Source: JACVRW01 sp963734365
GTDB taxonomy: Bacteria > Actinomycetota > Thermoleophilia > Solirubrobacterales > Thermoleophilaceae
Assembly (NCBI GenBank): GCA_963734365.1
Contig: CAVTGV010000003.1
Coordinates: 248,001-312,000 of the forward strand
DNA length: 64,000 nucleotides
Direction of reading: 5' to 3'
The position numbers and the translations under genes are program-made. Within the stretch, counting starts at the first letter, position 1. The number at the start of each line of letters is the position of its first letter. The notes under the pieces were generated by a model that was given only the letters and a program-made list of their open reading frames with translations, did not search any database and was not told where the DNA came from. Below, piece after piece: positions 34,587-41,738 of this stretch.

Positions 34587-35159
34587 CTACCGCCGCGCCG
34601 CCCGCCGGCGCTCGCGAAAGGCCTTCGCCTTCGCCAGGTTGCCGCAGTCCTCCATCTTGCACCAGCGGCCCGAGCGGTTCTTCGAGTGGTCGTAGAAGGC
34701 CCACTCGCACTCCTCGCGCGGGCACGCCTTGAGCCGTTCCCAGCTGCCGTCGGCCACGGCGTCGGCCACGATCGCCATCAACCGTCCCAGCGCGGCGTCG
34801 GCGCCCTCGCCCTCCGGCACGAGCCGCGGATCGTCGCCCGGGCTGAAGCGCACACGCACGCCGGCCCGTCCCGCCGCGCGGTCGAGCCGCTCGACGCGAT
34901 CCTCGCGAAGCTCCAACCCGTTGTTCTGCAGCAACATCGCGCGCAGTCCCTCGCGGACGTCGAGCGCCCGGCGTAGGTCTGCTGGTGAGACCGGGTCGCG
35001 GGCGCCCATCAGGTCGCGGGCGGCGAACCAGGTCCGAAGGGCCTCGGGGCTCTCGAGCTCGTCCTCGCCGTTCTCCAGGTCGACGGAGTTGACGAAGCGC
35101 TGCACGAGCTCGAGCGGCTGAGGAGCGGTCTTCTCTGGGGCTGAGTCACCGGGTGGCAT
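34587..35159 (-). CDS. CGNR zinc-finger transcriptional regulator
   Basis: 190 residues. The N-terminal two thirds are an ABATE-type ligand-sensing region (QRFVNSVDLENGEDELESP, then LRRALDVREGLRAMLL). The C-terminus is the CGNR zinc finger: LKACPREECEWAFYDHSKN then RWCKMEDCGNLAKAKAFRER, with the four Zn cysteines. The eponymous CGNR tetrad reads CGNL here. ATG start. The upstream 60 bases hold several GGTTAY half-sites, suggesting autoregulation. Confidence 0.87.
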   Translation of the reverse strand: MPPGDSAPEKTAPQPLELVQRFVNSVDLENGEDELESPEALRTWFAARDLMGARDPVSPADLRRALDVREGLRAMLLQNNGLELREDRVERLDRAAGRAGVRVRFSPGDDPRLVPEGEGADAALGRLMAIVADAVADGSWERLKACPREECEWAFYDHSKNRSGRWCKMEDCGNLAKAKAFRERRRAARR

Positions 35160-35161
35160 GC

Positions 35162-35220
35162 GTAACTGCCTAAAGAGTTTAGCTGGTGTAGGTTACTGGT
35201 ATAACCATTTAGATGGTTAT
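35162..35220 (-). promoter_or_regulatory. Operator array of GGTTAY half-sites before the CGNR gene
   Basis: An A+T-rich stretch holding the perfect inverted repeat ATAACCAT-TTAG-ATGGTTAT (35201-35220) plus a further GGTTAC at 35191-35196 and GTAACT at 35162-35167. A minus-strand TAAACT box lies between the repeat and the start codon. Likely binding site of the CGNR protein or a neighbouring regulator; it could also terminate the Lrp transcript. Confidence 0.45.
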
Positions 35221-35233
35221 CGACCCGACAACG

Positions 35234-35707
35234 TCAGCCGGGCGGCATGAGCTCCGGCCCCTCCTCGTGCACGAAGATCAGCGAGCTCTGAAGTCGCGCC
35301 ACCTCGCGTCGCTCGGTCAGTCCCCAAACCAGGTCGCGCAGATGATCCATGTCCCGCACCGCCACGTGGATGATGAAGTCGGTGGTGCCCGTGAGGGCCA
35401 TCACCCGCAGTGTCTCGGGGAACTTGCGGACGTGCTCGAGCAGGGTCTCGATCATGCCGCGCCCCTGCGCGGGTCGCTGCTGGATCGAGAGGATCGCCTC
35501 CATCGGGCGTCCCACCGCGGCCGGATCGACGTCGGCCCTGAAGCCGCGGATCACGCCCCGGGCCTGGAGCTCGCGCACCCGCTCGAGGCAGGTCGAGGGC
35601 GCCACCCCGGCCTTCTCGGCGAGCGCCTTGTTGGTCTGCCGAGCATCCTTCTGGAGCTCCAGCAGCAACGCGCGGTCAATCGAATCAAATTCGCCCTGAG
35701 CGGCCAT
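35234..35707 (-). CDS. Lrp/AsnC-family transcriptional regulator
   Basis: 157 residues. N-terminal helix-turn-helix (DSIDRALLLELQKDARQTNK, then EKAGVAPSTCLERVRELQARG), and a C-terminal RAM ligand-binding domain with ALTGTTDFIIHVAVRDMDHL. Lrp proteins sense amino acids. It is divergent from azlCD, an amino-acid exporter, which is its probable target. ATG 35707 is preceded at seven bases by a TATCGT box on the minus strand; an upstream TTG would add two residues. Confidence 0.92.
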   Translation of the reverse strand: MAAQGEFDSIDRALLLELQKDARQTNKALAEKAGVAPSTCLERVRELQARGVIRGFRADVDPAAVGRPMEAILSIQQRPAQGRGMIETLLEHVRKFPETLRVMALTGTTDFIIHVAVRDMDHLRDLVWGLTERREVARLQSSLIFVHEEGPELMPPG

Positions 35708-35714
35708 GTACAAA

Positions 35715-35720
35715 ACGATA
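35715..35720 (-). promoter_or_regulatory. -10 box TATCGT for the Lrp gene
   Basis: Minus-strand TANNNT box seven bases before ATG 35707; leaderless pattern. Confidence 0.45.
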
Positions 35721-35753
35721 TCCGGTGAGAGGGCTGTTTCTCCATACGGCGGC

Positions 35754-35759
35754 TAGCGT
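35754..35759 (+). promoter_or_regulatory. -10 box TAGCGT for azlC
   Basis: Plus-strand TANNNT box ten bases before ATG 35770. The divergent Lrp promoter lies only about 40 bases away, so one Lrp site could control both. Confidence 0.45.
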
Positions 35760-35769
35760 CTTCGGGTCG

Positions 35770-36528
35770 ATGAGCACCACGGCCGCGAAGATTGGACCCT
35801 CCTCGGCCTACGCCGCCGGCGCGCGGGCGCTGCTCCCGTTGTCGCCGGCGGTGGTGCTCTTCGGCGCCTCCTTCGGGGTGCTCTCCCAGTCGGCGGGATT
35901 CGATCCGGCCGGCGCGATCGTGATGAGCGCCACCACGTTCGCGGGGTCGGCGCAGTTCGCGGTGATCTCGGTGCTCGGCGCCGGCGGCACCCTCCTGGCA
36001 GCCGTCGCGGCGGCGGTTCTCCTGAATGCCCGCTACGGCCCCATGGGCCTGGCCGCCGCGCACACCTTCACGGGCGGCTGGCTGCGCCGCGCCATCGAGT
36101 CTCAGCTGCTGGTGGACGAGAGCTGGGCCATCTCCCAGCAGGACGGTCGCTTCGACCGGCGCCGGATGCTCGGCGGCGGGATGGTGCTCTACGTCGGCTG
36201 GGTGGGCGGCACCGCTCTCGGCGTGGCGGCGGGCAGCGGGCTCGGCGACCCGGCTACGCTCGGCCTCGATGCCGCCTTCCCGGCACTGTTCCTGGCGCTG
36301 ATGGTTCCGCTCGTCAGGACCCGCAACGCGCTCGCGGCCGCCGTGGCCGGAGCCGGCGTCGCGCTGCTCCTCACGCCCCTCACGCCCGCCGGCCTGCCGG
36401 TGATCGCGGCCACCGTCGGCGTGCTCTTCGGCCTGCTCCCCGAGCGCGCCCTGCGCGCGGAGCGCAAGCGCGCGGACGGGCACGCCCGAGGCGAGCGCGC
36501 CCGCGCAGCCCACGCGGAGGCGTCATGA
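35770..36528 (+). CDS. azlC: AzlC-family amino-acid exporter, large subunit
   Basis: 252-residue membrane protein. Family features: FGASFGVLSQSAGFDPAGAI, MSATTFAGSAQFAVISVLGAG, NARYGPMGLA and the mid-loop WAISQQDGRFDRRRM. Works with AzlD to export branched-chain or related amino acids. The C-terminal 30 residues are Arg/Ala-rich. ATG 35770 fits the -10 box. The stop overlaps azlD (ATGA). Confidence 0.92.
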   Translation: MSTTAAKIGPSSAYAAGARALLPLSPAVVLFGASFGVLSQSAGFDPAGAIVMSATTFAGSAQFAVISVLGAGGTLLAAVAAAVLLNARYGPMGLAAAHTFTGGWLRRAIESQLLVDESWAISQQDGRFDRRRMLGGGMVLYVGWVGGTALGVAAGSGLGDPATLGLDAAFPALFLALMVPLVRTRNALAAAVAGAGVALLLTPLTPAGLPVIAATVGVLFGLLPERALRAERKRADGHARGERARAAHAEAS

Positions 36529-36833
36529 GCCTCGCGTGGACCTCCGTGCTGCTCGTGGGAGTGGCCACCATCGCGATCAAGGCGGGCGGCCCCGTGCTGG
36601 CCGGCGAGCGCGAGCTGCCCCTACGGGTCGGCCGGATGGTCGCCCTCGTGGGCCCGGCGCTGCTCGCGGCCCTCGTGGCCACGCAGGCCTTCGCGACCGA
36701 CGACCAGCTCGTGCTCGACGAACGCGGGGCCGGTCTGGTGGCCGCGGCGGTGGCGATCGCGCTGCGTGCGCCGATCATCGTCGTGGTGGCGGTGGCGGCG
36801 GCCACCGCGGCCTTGCTGAGGCTCGCCGGATGA
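36525..36833 (+). CDS. azlD: AzlD-family amino-acid exporter, small subunit
   Basis: 102 residues with four hydrophobic segments; starts in an ATGA overlap with azlC. VATIAIKAGGPVLAGERELP and ALVGPALLAALVATQAF match AzlD proteins, the small partner of the exporter. Its stop overlaps the next start (ATGA), putting the EamA gene in the same operon. Confidence 0.9.
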   Translation: MSLAWTSVLLVGVATIAIKAGGPVLAGERELPLRVGRMVALVGPALLAALVATQAFATDDQLVLDERGAGLVAAAVAIALRAPIIVVVAVAAATAALLRLAG

Positions 36834-37765
36834 GTCCGCGCGGATGGCTGCTGTTCGCCTCGATGTCGGTGATCTGGGGTGTGCCCTACCTCTTCATCAA
36901 GATCGCGGTCGAGGACCTGTCGGCGGGCTTCGTGGCCTGGTCGCGCGTGGCAATGGCGGCGGCCGTCCTGCTGCCGATCGCCTGGCGCACCGGCGCTCTG
37001 CGCGGGCTGTCGCTGCGCTGGCTCGCGGCCTTCGCCCTGGTCGAGATCACCATCCCGTTTCCCCTGATCGCCTACGGCGAGGAGCACCTGTCGTCGTCGC
37101 TCACGGCGATCCTGATCGCCGCCGTGCCGCTCATGGTGGCCTTCCTGGCGCTGCGCTTCGACCACTCCGAGCGCCCGACCAAGACCCGCCTGGTGGGGAT
37201 GATCGTGGGCATCGCGGGCGTGACCGCGCTCGTGGGCATCGACGTGGTGGGCAGCACCGCCGAGCTGATCGGGGCGGCGGCGATCCTGGTGGCCACGATG
37301 GGCTACGCGGCCGGACCGATGATCGTCAAGAACCGCTTCGCGAGCGCCGACCCGATCGGGCCGATCGCGGGCGCTCTCGGGATCGCCACGCTGTTCTTGG
37401 CGCCGCTCGCCCTGGCGGGCCTCCCCACAGAGGCTCCGTCCGGTGACACCGTGGCCTCCCTGCTGGTGCTCGGCTTCGTCTGCACGGCGATCGCGTTCCT
37501 CGTGTTCTTCCGGCTGATCACCGAGGTGGGCCCCGGGCGGGCGACGGTGATCACCTACGTGAACCCCGTCGTGGCCCTGGCGCTCGGCGTGGCGATCCTC
37601 GGCGAGAGCGTCACCGCCGGCGCGGTAGTGGGCCTCCTCCTGATCCTGGCCGGCTCGTGGCTCTCAACCGACGGACGCCTGCCGCCCGGGCTGGGCGAGC
37701 TGGTGCGCCGGCGCCGCGCCGGAGGCCCTAGACCGGAGGCGTGGCCTGCTCGACCTCGTCCTTGA
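36830..37765 (+). CDS. EamA/DMT-superfamily transporter
   Basis: 311 residues with ten hydrophobic helices in two EamA repeats (MSVIWGVPYLFIKIAVEDLS; then VATMGYAAGPMIVKNRFAS and EVGPGRATVITYVNPVVAL). Such proteins export amino acids or other metabolites, consistent with the operon. The Arg-rich tail overlaps the convergent SPT-like gene by 38 bases. Confidence 0.87.
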   Translation: MSPRGWLLFASMSVIWGVPYLFIKIAVEDLSAGFVAWSRVAMAAAVLLPIAWRTGALRGLSLRWLAAFALVEITIPFPLIAYGEEHLSSSLTAILIAAVPLMVAFLALRFDHSERPTKTRLVGMIVGIAGVTALVGIDVVGSTAELIGAAAILVATMGYAAGPMIVKNRFASADPIGPIAGALGIATLFLAPLALAGLPTEAPSGDTVASLLVLGFVCTAIAFLVFFRLITEVGPGRATVITYVNPVVALALGVAILGESVTAGAVVGLLLILAGSWLSTDGRLPPGLGELVRRRRAGGPRPEAWPARPRP

Positions 37766-38978
37766 CCTGGTCGAACAGAGCCAGGGCACGGTCGAGGTGG
37801 TCGCGCTCGTGGGTGGCCATCACGCTGGTACGCAGCAGCGCTCCGCCGCGCTGGACCGCCGGGTAGATGGCCACGTTCACGTAGACACCGGCGTCGTAGA
37901 GCGCCTTCCACAGGAGCACGGCCTTCCAGTCGTCGCCCACGTGCACGGGCACGATCGGGGTGATCAGGTCGCCCCCGTCGGGCAGCCGGTTGGGCTCCAT
38001 CACGTGGAAGCCGAGCTCGCCGAGGCCGTCATGCAGGTAGCGCGCGTTGTCGAGCACCCGGTCCATCAGCTGCGGCCCCTCGTCCGAGCGGATGATCTCG
38101 AGCGCGCCCATCGCCGCGCCGATCGCGGCCGGCACCGCGGCCGCTGTGAACATGAAGGAGCGCGACTGCACGCGCAGGAAGTCGATCACGTCGGCAGGGC
38201 CGGCCACGAAGCCGCCGCAAGAGGCGAGCGACTTGGAGAACGTGCCCATGCGCAGGTCCACCTCGTCCTCGCAGTCCATGAGCTCGCAGGTGCCGGCGCC
38301 GCGCGCGCCGAGCACGCCCACACCGTGGGCCTCGTCGACCATCAGACGAGCCCCGTGCTCCCGGCACAGGGTCACGATGTCGGGCAGCTGGGCCACGTCG
38401 CCCTCCATGGAGAACACGCCGTCCACCACCACCAGCACCCCGCCGCCGTCGGCCTCGGCCCGCTGGAGCATCTTCTCGAGCTTGTCCAGCCGGTTGTGGC
38501 GGTAGGGCCGGATGCGGGCCCGTGACATCGACACCGCGTCGAGGATCGAGGCGTGGTCGCCGCTGTCGCAGATCACCGTGTCGCCCGGCCCGAGCAAGGT
38601 GCCGATCGCGCCGGTGTTGGCCAGGTAGCCGGTGGTGAACACGAGCGCGTCCTCGGTGCCCATCCACTCGGCCAGCTGCTGTTCGAGCTCCAGGTGCAGC
38701 TCGAGCGTCCCGTTGAGGAAGCGCGAGCCCGTGAGCCCGGTGCCGTAACGCTCGAGAGCCTGGCGCGCCGCGTCCTTGACCCGCTCGTCGCCGGTGAGCC
38801 CCAGGTAGTTGTTGGACCCGAGCATGATCCGCTCGTGCCCCTCCATGTGGACCACCGGCCCGGCCGGTCCCTCGAGCACCCGGAAGTAGGGCATGAGGTC
38901 GTGATCGCGCGCAGCCTGAAGCTGCTCCAGCCGCTCGTGGCGGCGTGCCTTTTCGAAGAGATCGATGGCGGTCGGCAT
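37728..38978 (-). CDS. Alpha-oxoamine synthase, serine palmitoyltransferase-like
   Basis: 416-residue PLP enzyme of the AONS family, which condenses an amino acid with an acyl-CoA. PYFRVLEGPAGPVVHMEGHE, MLGSNNYLGLTGDERV, GTGLTGSRFLNGT, VDEAHGVGVLG and GTFSKSLASCGGFV (Lys is the PLP lysine) are all present. The N-terminal PYFR..EG..G..V..GGHE-type segment, the RHN motif (PYRHNRLDKL), the YVNVAIYPAV region and the ATHE ending resemble bacterial serine palmitoyltransferases more than BioF or KBL, by my recollection. A biotin or threonine-catabolism context is absent. It diverges from a YghO/bCerS-like gene with 15 bases between starts. Confidence 0.82.
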   Translation of the reverse strand: MPTAIDLFEKARRHERLEQLQAARDHDLMPYFRVLEGPAGPVVHMEGHERIMLGSNNYLGLTGDERVKDAARQALERYGTGLTGSRFLNGTLELHLELEQQLAEWMGTEDALVFTTGYLANTGAIGTLLGPGDTVICDSGDHASILDAVSMSRARIRPYRHNRLDKLEKMLQRAEADGGGVLVVVDGVFSMEGDVAQLPDIVTLCREHGARLMVDEAHGVGVLGARGAGTCELMDCEDEVDLRMGTFSKSLASCGGFVAGPADVIDFLRVQSRSFMFTAAAVPAAIGAAMGALEIIRSDEGPQLMDRVLDNARYLHDGLGELGFHVMEPNRLPDGGDLITPIVPVHVGDDWKAVLLWKALYDAGVYVNVAIYPAVQRGGALLRTSVMATHERDHLDRALALFDQVKDEVEQATPPV

Positions 38979-38979
38979 A

Positions 38980-38985
38980 TACAGT
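38980..38985 (+). promoter_or_regulatory. -10 box TACAGT for the acyltransferase gene
   Basis: TANNNT box eight bases before GTG 38994, in the 15-base gap between two divergent start codons; leaderless pattern. Confidence 0.45.
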
Positions 38986-38993
38986 CCCGCGCC

Positions 38994-40118
38994 GTGTCCG
39001 TGGAGGTATCGCCCGTCGCCTCACGTAGGGATCTGCGTGAGTTCATCGAGCTTCCCTACCGGCTGCACTCTAACGAGGACGCATGGTGTCCCCCTCTGCG
39101 GATCGAGCGCCGGCTGTTCCTCAACCCCCGCTTCAACGCGTTCTTTCGTCGCGGCGAGGCGCAGCTGTTCCTCGCGCGGCGCGACGGCCGGGTGGTGGGC
39201 CGCATCAGCGCCCAGATCGACACCGCCTACAACCGGGTGCACGACAACGCGTGGGGCATGTTCGGCTTTCTCGAGCTGGAGAACGATCCGGCGATCATCG
39301 GCCCCCTGCTCGACACGGCCGCAGCCTGGCTGCGCGAACGCGGGCGCGACCTGATGATCGGGCCGATGGACTTCACCATGAACGACGAGAGCGGCGTGCT
39401 GATCGAGGGCTACGAGCGGCCCGCGATGATCCGCCAGCCCTGGCAGCCGCCCTACTACCGCGAGCTGTGCGAGGGGGCCGGCCTCGAGAAGGCCATGGAC
39501 CTGTTCATGTGGCAGCTCCACATCACCGGGCGGGACAACGTGGTCTCGATGATCTGGGACCTGGCGGACAAGCTCGAGCCCAAGCACGGGATCCGGATCC
39601 GCAAGATGAGCCGCCTCCGCCTGCGCCGGGAGCTGGACGCCTTCGCCGAGATCTACAACGAGGCCTGGTCGAGCAACTGGGACTTCGTCCCCTGGTCGAA
39701 GCGGGACCTCGACGCCTACGCGCAGGAGCTCCAGCTGGTGTACGACCGCGACTGGTTCATGGTGGCCGAGGACGCCAACGGCAAGACGGTGGGCGTGGCC
39801 ATCAGCGTCCCGGACATCAACCAGGTGCTGAAGCGGATGAACGGGCGTCTGCTCCCGCTGGGCTGGTGGCACTACCTCAACCGGAGGCGCATCATCGACC
39901 GGGTGCGCGTGGGCTTCCTGGGCGTGAGGCCGGCCTACCAGCACACGGGCGTCGCGGCCGGCCTGTACGCCGAGCACTTCGACATGGCCGAGCAGACCCG
40001 CGTCAAGGGTGGCGAGATGGGCTGGATCCTCGAGACCAACAAGGCGATGAACCGGGGGATGAAGGCGATGGGCGGGACCATCGTCAAGAAGTTCCGGGTC
40101 TACGAGCGCCGGCTCTGA
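38994..40118 (+). CDS. GNAT-type acyltransferase, YghO/bacterial ceramide synthase-like
   Basis: 374 residues. The N-terminal half matches the YghO-type family: LREFIELPYRLHSNEDAWCPP, RRLFLNPRFNAFFRRGEAQL, VGRISAQIDTAYNRVH, MIGPMDFTMNDESGVLIEGY. The C-terminal half is a GNAT fold (AEIYNEAWSSNWDFVPWSK, VRVGFLGVRPAYQHTGVAAG with the acyl-CoA pyrophosphate loop). In Caulobacter a relative of this family is the bacterial ceramide synthase and works with a serine palmitoyltransferase. Here the divergent neighbour is an SPT-like enzyme, supporting sphingolipid-type synthesis. The enzymatic assignment is inference. GTG 38994 or GTG 39000 are the possible starts. Confidence 0.75.
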   Translation: MSVEVSPVASRRDLREFIELPYRLHSNEDAWCPPLRIERRLFLNPRFNAFFRRGEAQLFLARRDGRVVGRISAQIDTAYNRVHDNAWGMFGFLELENDPAIIGPLLDTAAAWLRERGRDLMIGPMDFTMNDESGVLIEGYERPAMIRQPWQPPYYRELCEGAGLEKAMDLFMWQLHITGRDNVVSMIWDLADKLEPKHGIRIRKMSRLRLRRELDAFAEIYNEAWSSNWDFVPWSKRDLDAYAQELQLVYDRDWFMVAEDANGKTVGVAISVPDINQVLKRMNGRLLPLGWWHYLNRRRIIDRVRVGFLGVRPAYQHTGVAAGLYAEHFDMAEQTRVKGGEMGWILETNKAMNRGMKAMGGTIVKKFRVYERRL

Positions 40119-40171
40119 CTCGCCTGGCGGCGCACGGGGTGAGGGGCCCGCGCGCGGACCGGGCGGGCGGC

Positions 40172-40177
40172 TACACT
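40172..40177 (+). promoter_or_regulatory. -10 box TACACT
   Basis: TANNNT box six bases before GTG 40184; leaderless pattern. Confidence 0.45.
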
Positions 40178-40183
40178 CGCCGC

Positions 40184-40492
40184 GTGCCCGATCACGCCGC
40201 CCAGCCCGAGCCCGAGCCCGAGCACCAGGAGGCCGAGGTCCGCCCGCTGCCGGTGCTGGCCGAGCCGCGCGTCATCGAGCCCGCCCGGGAGGTGTCGCTG
40301 CCCGCTGCGGTGGTGGCAGCCACGGGCGGCTTCTTGCTCGGTGTGGCCACCTTCGTGCTCGTACGGGTGCTCCGGCGTCCGCGCAGCAACGCGGCCCTGC
40401 GCCTGGGGCGTCGCCGCGGGCGCGGCCGGCGCGCCGAGGTGGCGGCCTCGCGCTCGTTCCTCGTCGACGTCCACCTCCTCAAGGACCGATAG
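40184..40492 (+). CDS. Small single-pass membrane protein
   Basis: 102 residues. An acidic/Pro-rich start (QPEPEPEHQEAEV), one hydrophobic helix (LPAAVVAATGGFLLGVATFVLV) and a very basic tail (LGRRRGRGRRAEV) ending FLVDVHLLKDR. The charge pattern suggests cytoplasmic C-terminus, possibly nucleic-acid or phospholipid contact. No family recognised. The upstream -10 box supports expression. Confidence 0.6.
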   Translation: MPDHAAQPEPEPEHQEAEVRPLPVLAEPRVIEPAREVSLPAAVVAATGGFLLGVATFVLVRVLRRPRSNAALRLGRRRGRGRRAEVAASRSFLVDVHLLKDR

Positions 40493-40512
40493 CCGCCACG
40501 CTCGAGCACGAC

Positions 40513-41340
40513 GTGACTCCCGTGGGGCCCTACCGGCTCCCGGGGGCGGGCCGTGACTGCGTTCTCGTCCGGCGCGGGCGGGCGCTAGCCCGCTTGCTGC
40601 ACGTGGGCGACGATCAGGTGCTGGTGCACGCCTGGGAGACGTCGCGAGGGGTGCGCCTGCGCGCCGAGGCGCCCGACCGGGCCGCCGCCGCCGAGGGCAT
40701 CGAGCGCATGCGCTTCGCGCTCGGCACCGACCACGACGTGTCCGAGTTCCACGCCCGCTTTCGCCGCGACCCGCTGATCGGTCCTGTGATCCGCACCCGG
40801 CCCTGGCTGCGGCCGCGGCGGCGTCCCGAGCCCTTCGAGGCGCTGGCGTGGGCGGTGTGCGAACAGCTGATCGAGTCGCGGCGCGCGAGCGCGATCGAGC
40901 GCCGCATCGTCCGCCGCCACGGACGCCGCAGCGCCTGCGGCGCCTACCTCGCGCCGCCCTCGGCGGCCTTCCTGGCAGGCCGCGCGCCTGCGGAGCTCGA
41001 CGCCTGCGGCCTGGCCCCCAAGCGCTCGATCGCGCTGATCAGGGCGGCGCGCGAGGTCGCGTCGGGCCGCGCCGACCTGAGCCGGCACGAGCCCGCCTGG
41101 AGGCGCCTTCTCGCCATCCCCAACATCGGTCGCTGGACGATCGAGATGCTCGCGCTCGAGGGCCAGGGACGCGACGACCAGATACCGGCGCTCGACGTGG
41201 CCTACCTCAAGTTCGTGGGCCGCGCGGCGGGCCTCGGGCGCAGGGCCACCGAGGAGGAGGTGCGCGCATTCTTCGCTCCGTACGAGGAATGGGCCGGGCT
41301 GGCGGGTCTATACGCTCTAGGCAGGAGGTTCATCCAATGA
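40513..41340 (+). CDS. AlkA-like DNA-3-methyladenine glycosylase (HhH-GPD)
   Basis: 275 residues. The HhH-GPD core lies at about 105-260: PFEALAWAVCEQLIESRRA, then LLAIPNIGRWTIEMLALEG (helix-hairpin-helix) and PALDVAYLKFVGRA containing the catalytic Asp. The N-terminal part resembles the AlkA N-domain. It would excise alkylated bases. GTG 40513 start; the stop overlaps msrB. Pairing with msrB makes a small damage-repair unit. Confidence 0.87.
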   Translation: MTPVGPYRLPGAGRDCVLVRRGRALARLLHVGDDQVLVHAWETSRGVRLRAEAPDRAAAAEGIERMRFALGTDHDVSEFHARFRRDPLIGPVIRTRPWLRPRRRPEPFEALAWAVCEQLIESRRASAIERRIVRRHGRRSACGAYLAPPSAAFLAGRAPAELDACGLAPKRSIALIRAAREVASGRADLSRHEPAWRRLLAIPNIGRWTIEMLALEGQGRDDQIPALDVAYLKFVGRAAGLGRRATEEEVRAFFAPYEEWAGLAGLYALGRRFIQ

Positions 41341-41738
41341 CCAAGCTTGATAAGACCGATCAGCAGTGGCGCGAGGAGCTGTCGCCGGAGCGCTTTCACA
41401 TCCTGCGCGAGAAGGGCACGGAGCCGCCTTTCACCGGCGCCTACACCTACTCCAAGACCGACGGCATGTATCGCTGCGGGGCCTGCGGCAACGAGCTGTT
41501 CAGCTCAGACTCCAAGTTCGACTCGGGTACCGGCTGGCCCAGCTTCACCGAGCCTGCAGTGGCCGGCGCCGTGGAGCTGCACGAGGACAAGTCGCTCTTC
41601 ATGACCCGGACCGAGGTCACCTGCGCGCGCTGCGGGAGCCACCTGGGCCACGTCTTCCCGGACGGGCCCGGTCCCGACGGCCAGCGCTACTGCATCAACT
41701 CTGTCGCGCTGGATCTGGACGAGAACGGGGAGCAGTAG
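41337..41738 (+). CDS. msrB: Peptide-methionine (R)-S-oxide reductase
   Basis: 133 residues, complete MsrB domain. Zn site from CGACGNELF and CARCGSHLGHVF; GTGWPSFTEP is the substrate loop; the catalytic Cys is in RYCINSVAL. Reduces methionine-R-sulfoxide in proteins using thioredoxin. ATG within the overlap with the glycosylase stop and preceded by AGGAGG. Its 3' end overlaps the convergent MMPL gene by 44 bases. Confidence 0.96.
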   Translation: MTKLDKTDQQWREELSPERFHILREKGTEPPFTGAYTYSKTDGMYRCGACGNELFSSDSKFDSGTGWPSFTEPAVAGAVELHEDKSLFMTRTEVTCARCGSHLGHVFPDGPGPDGQRYCINSVALDLDENGEQ

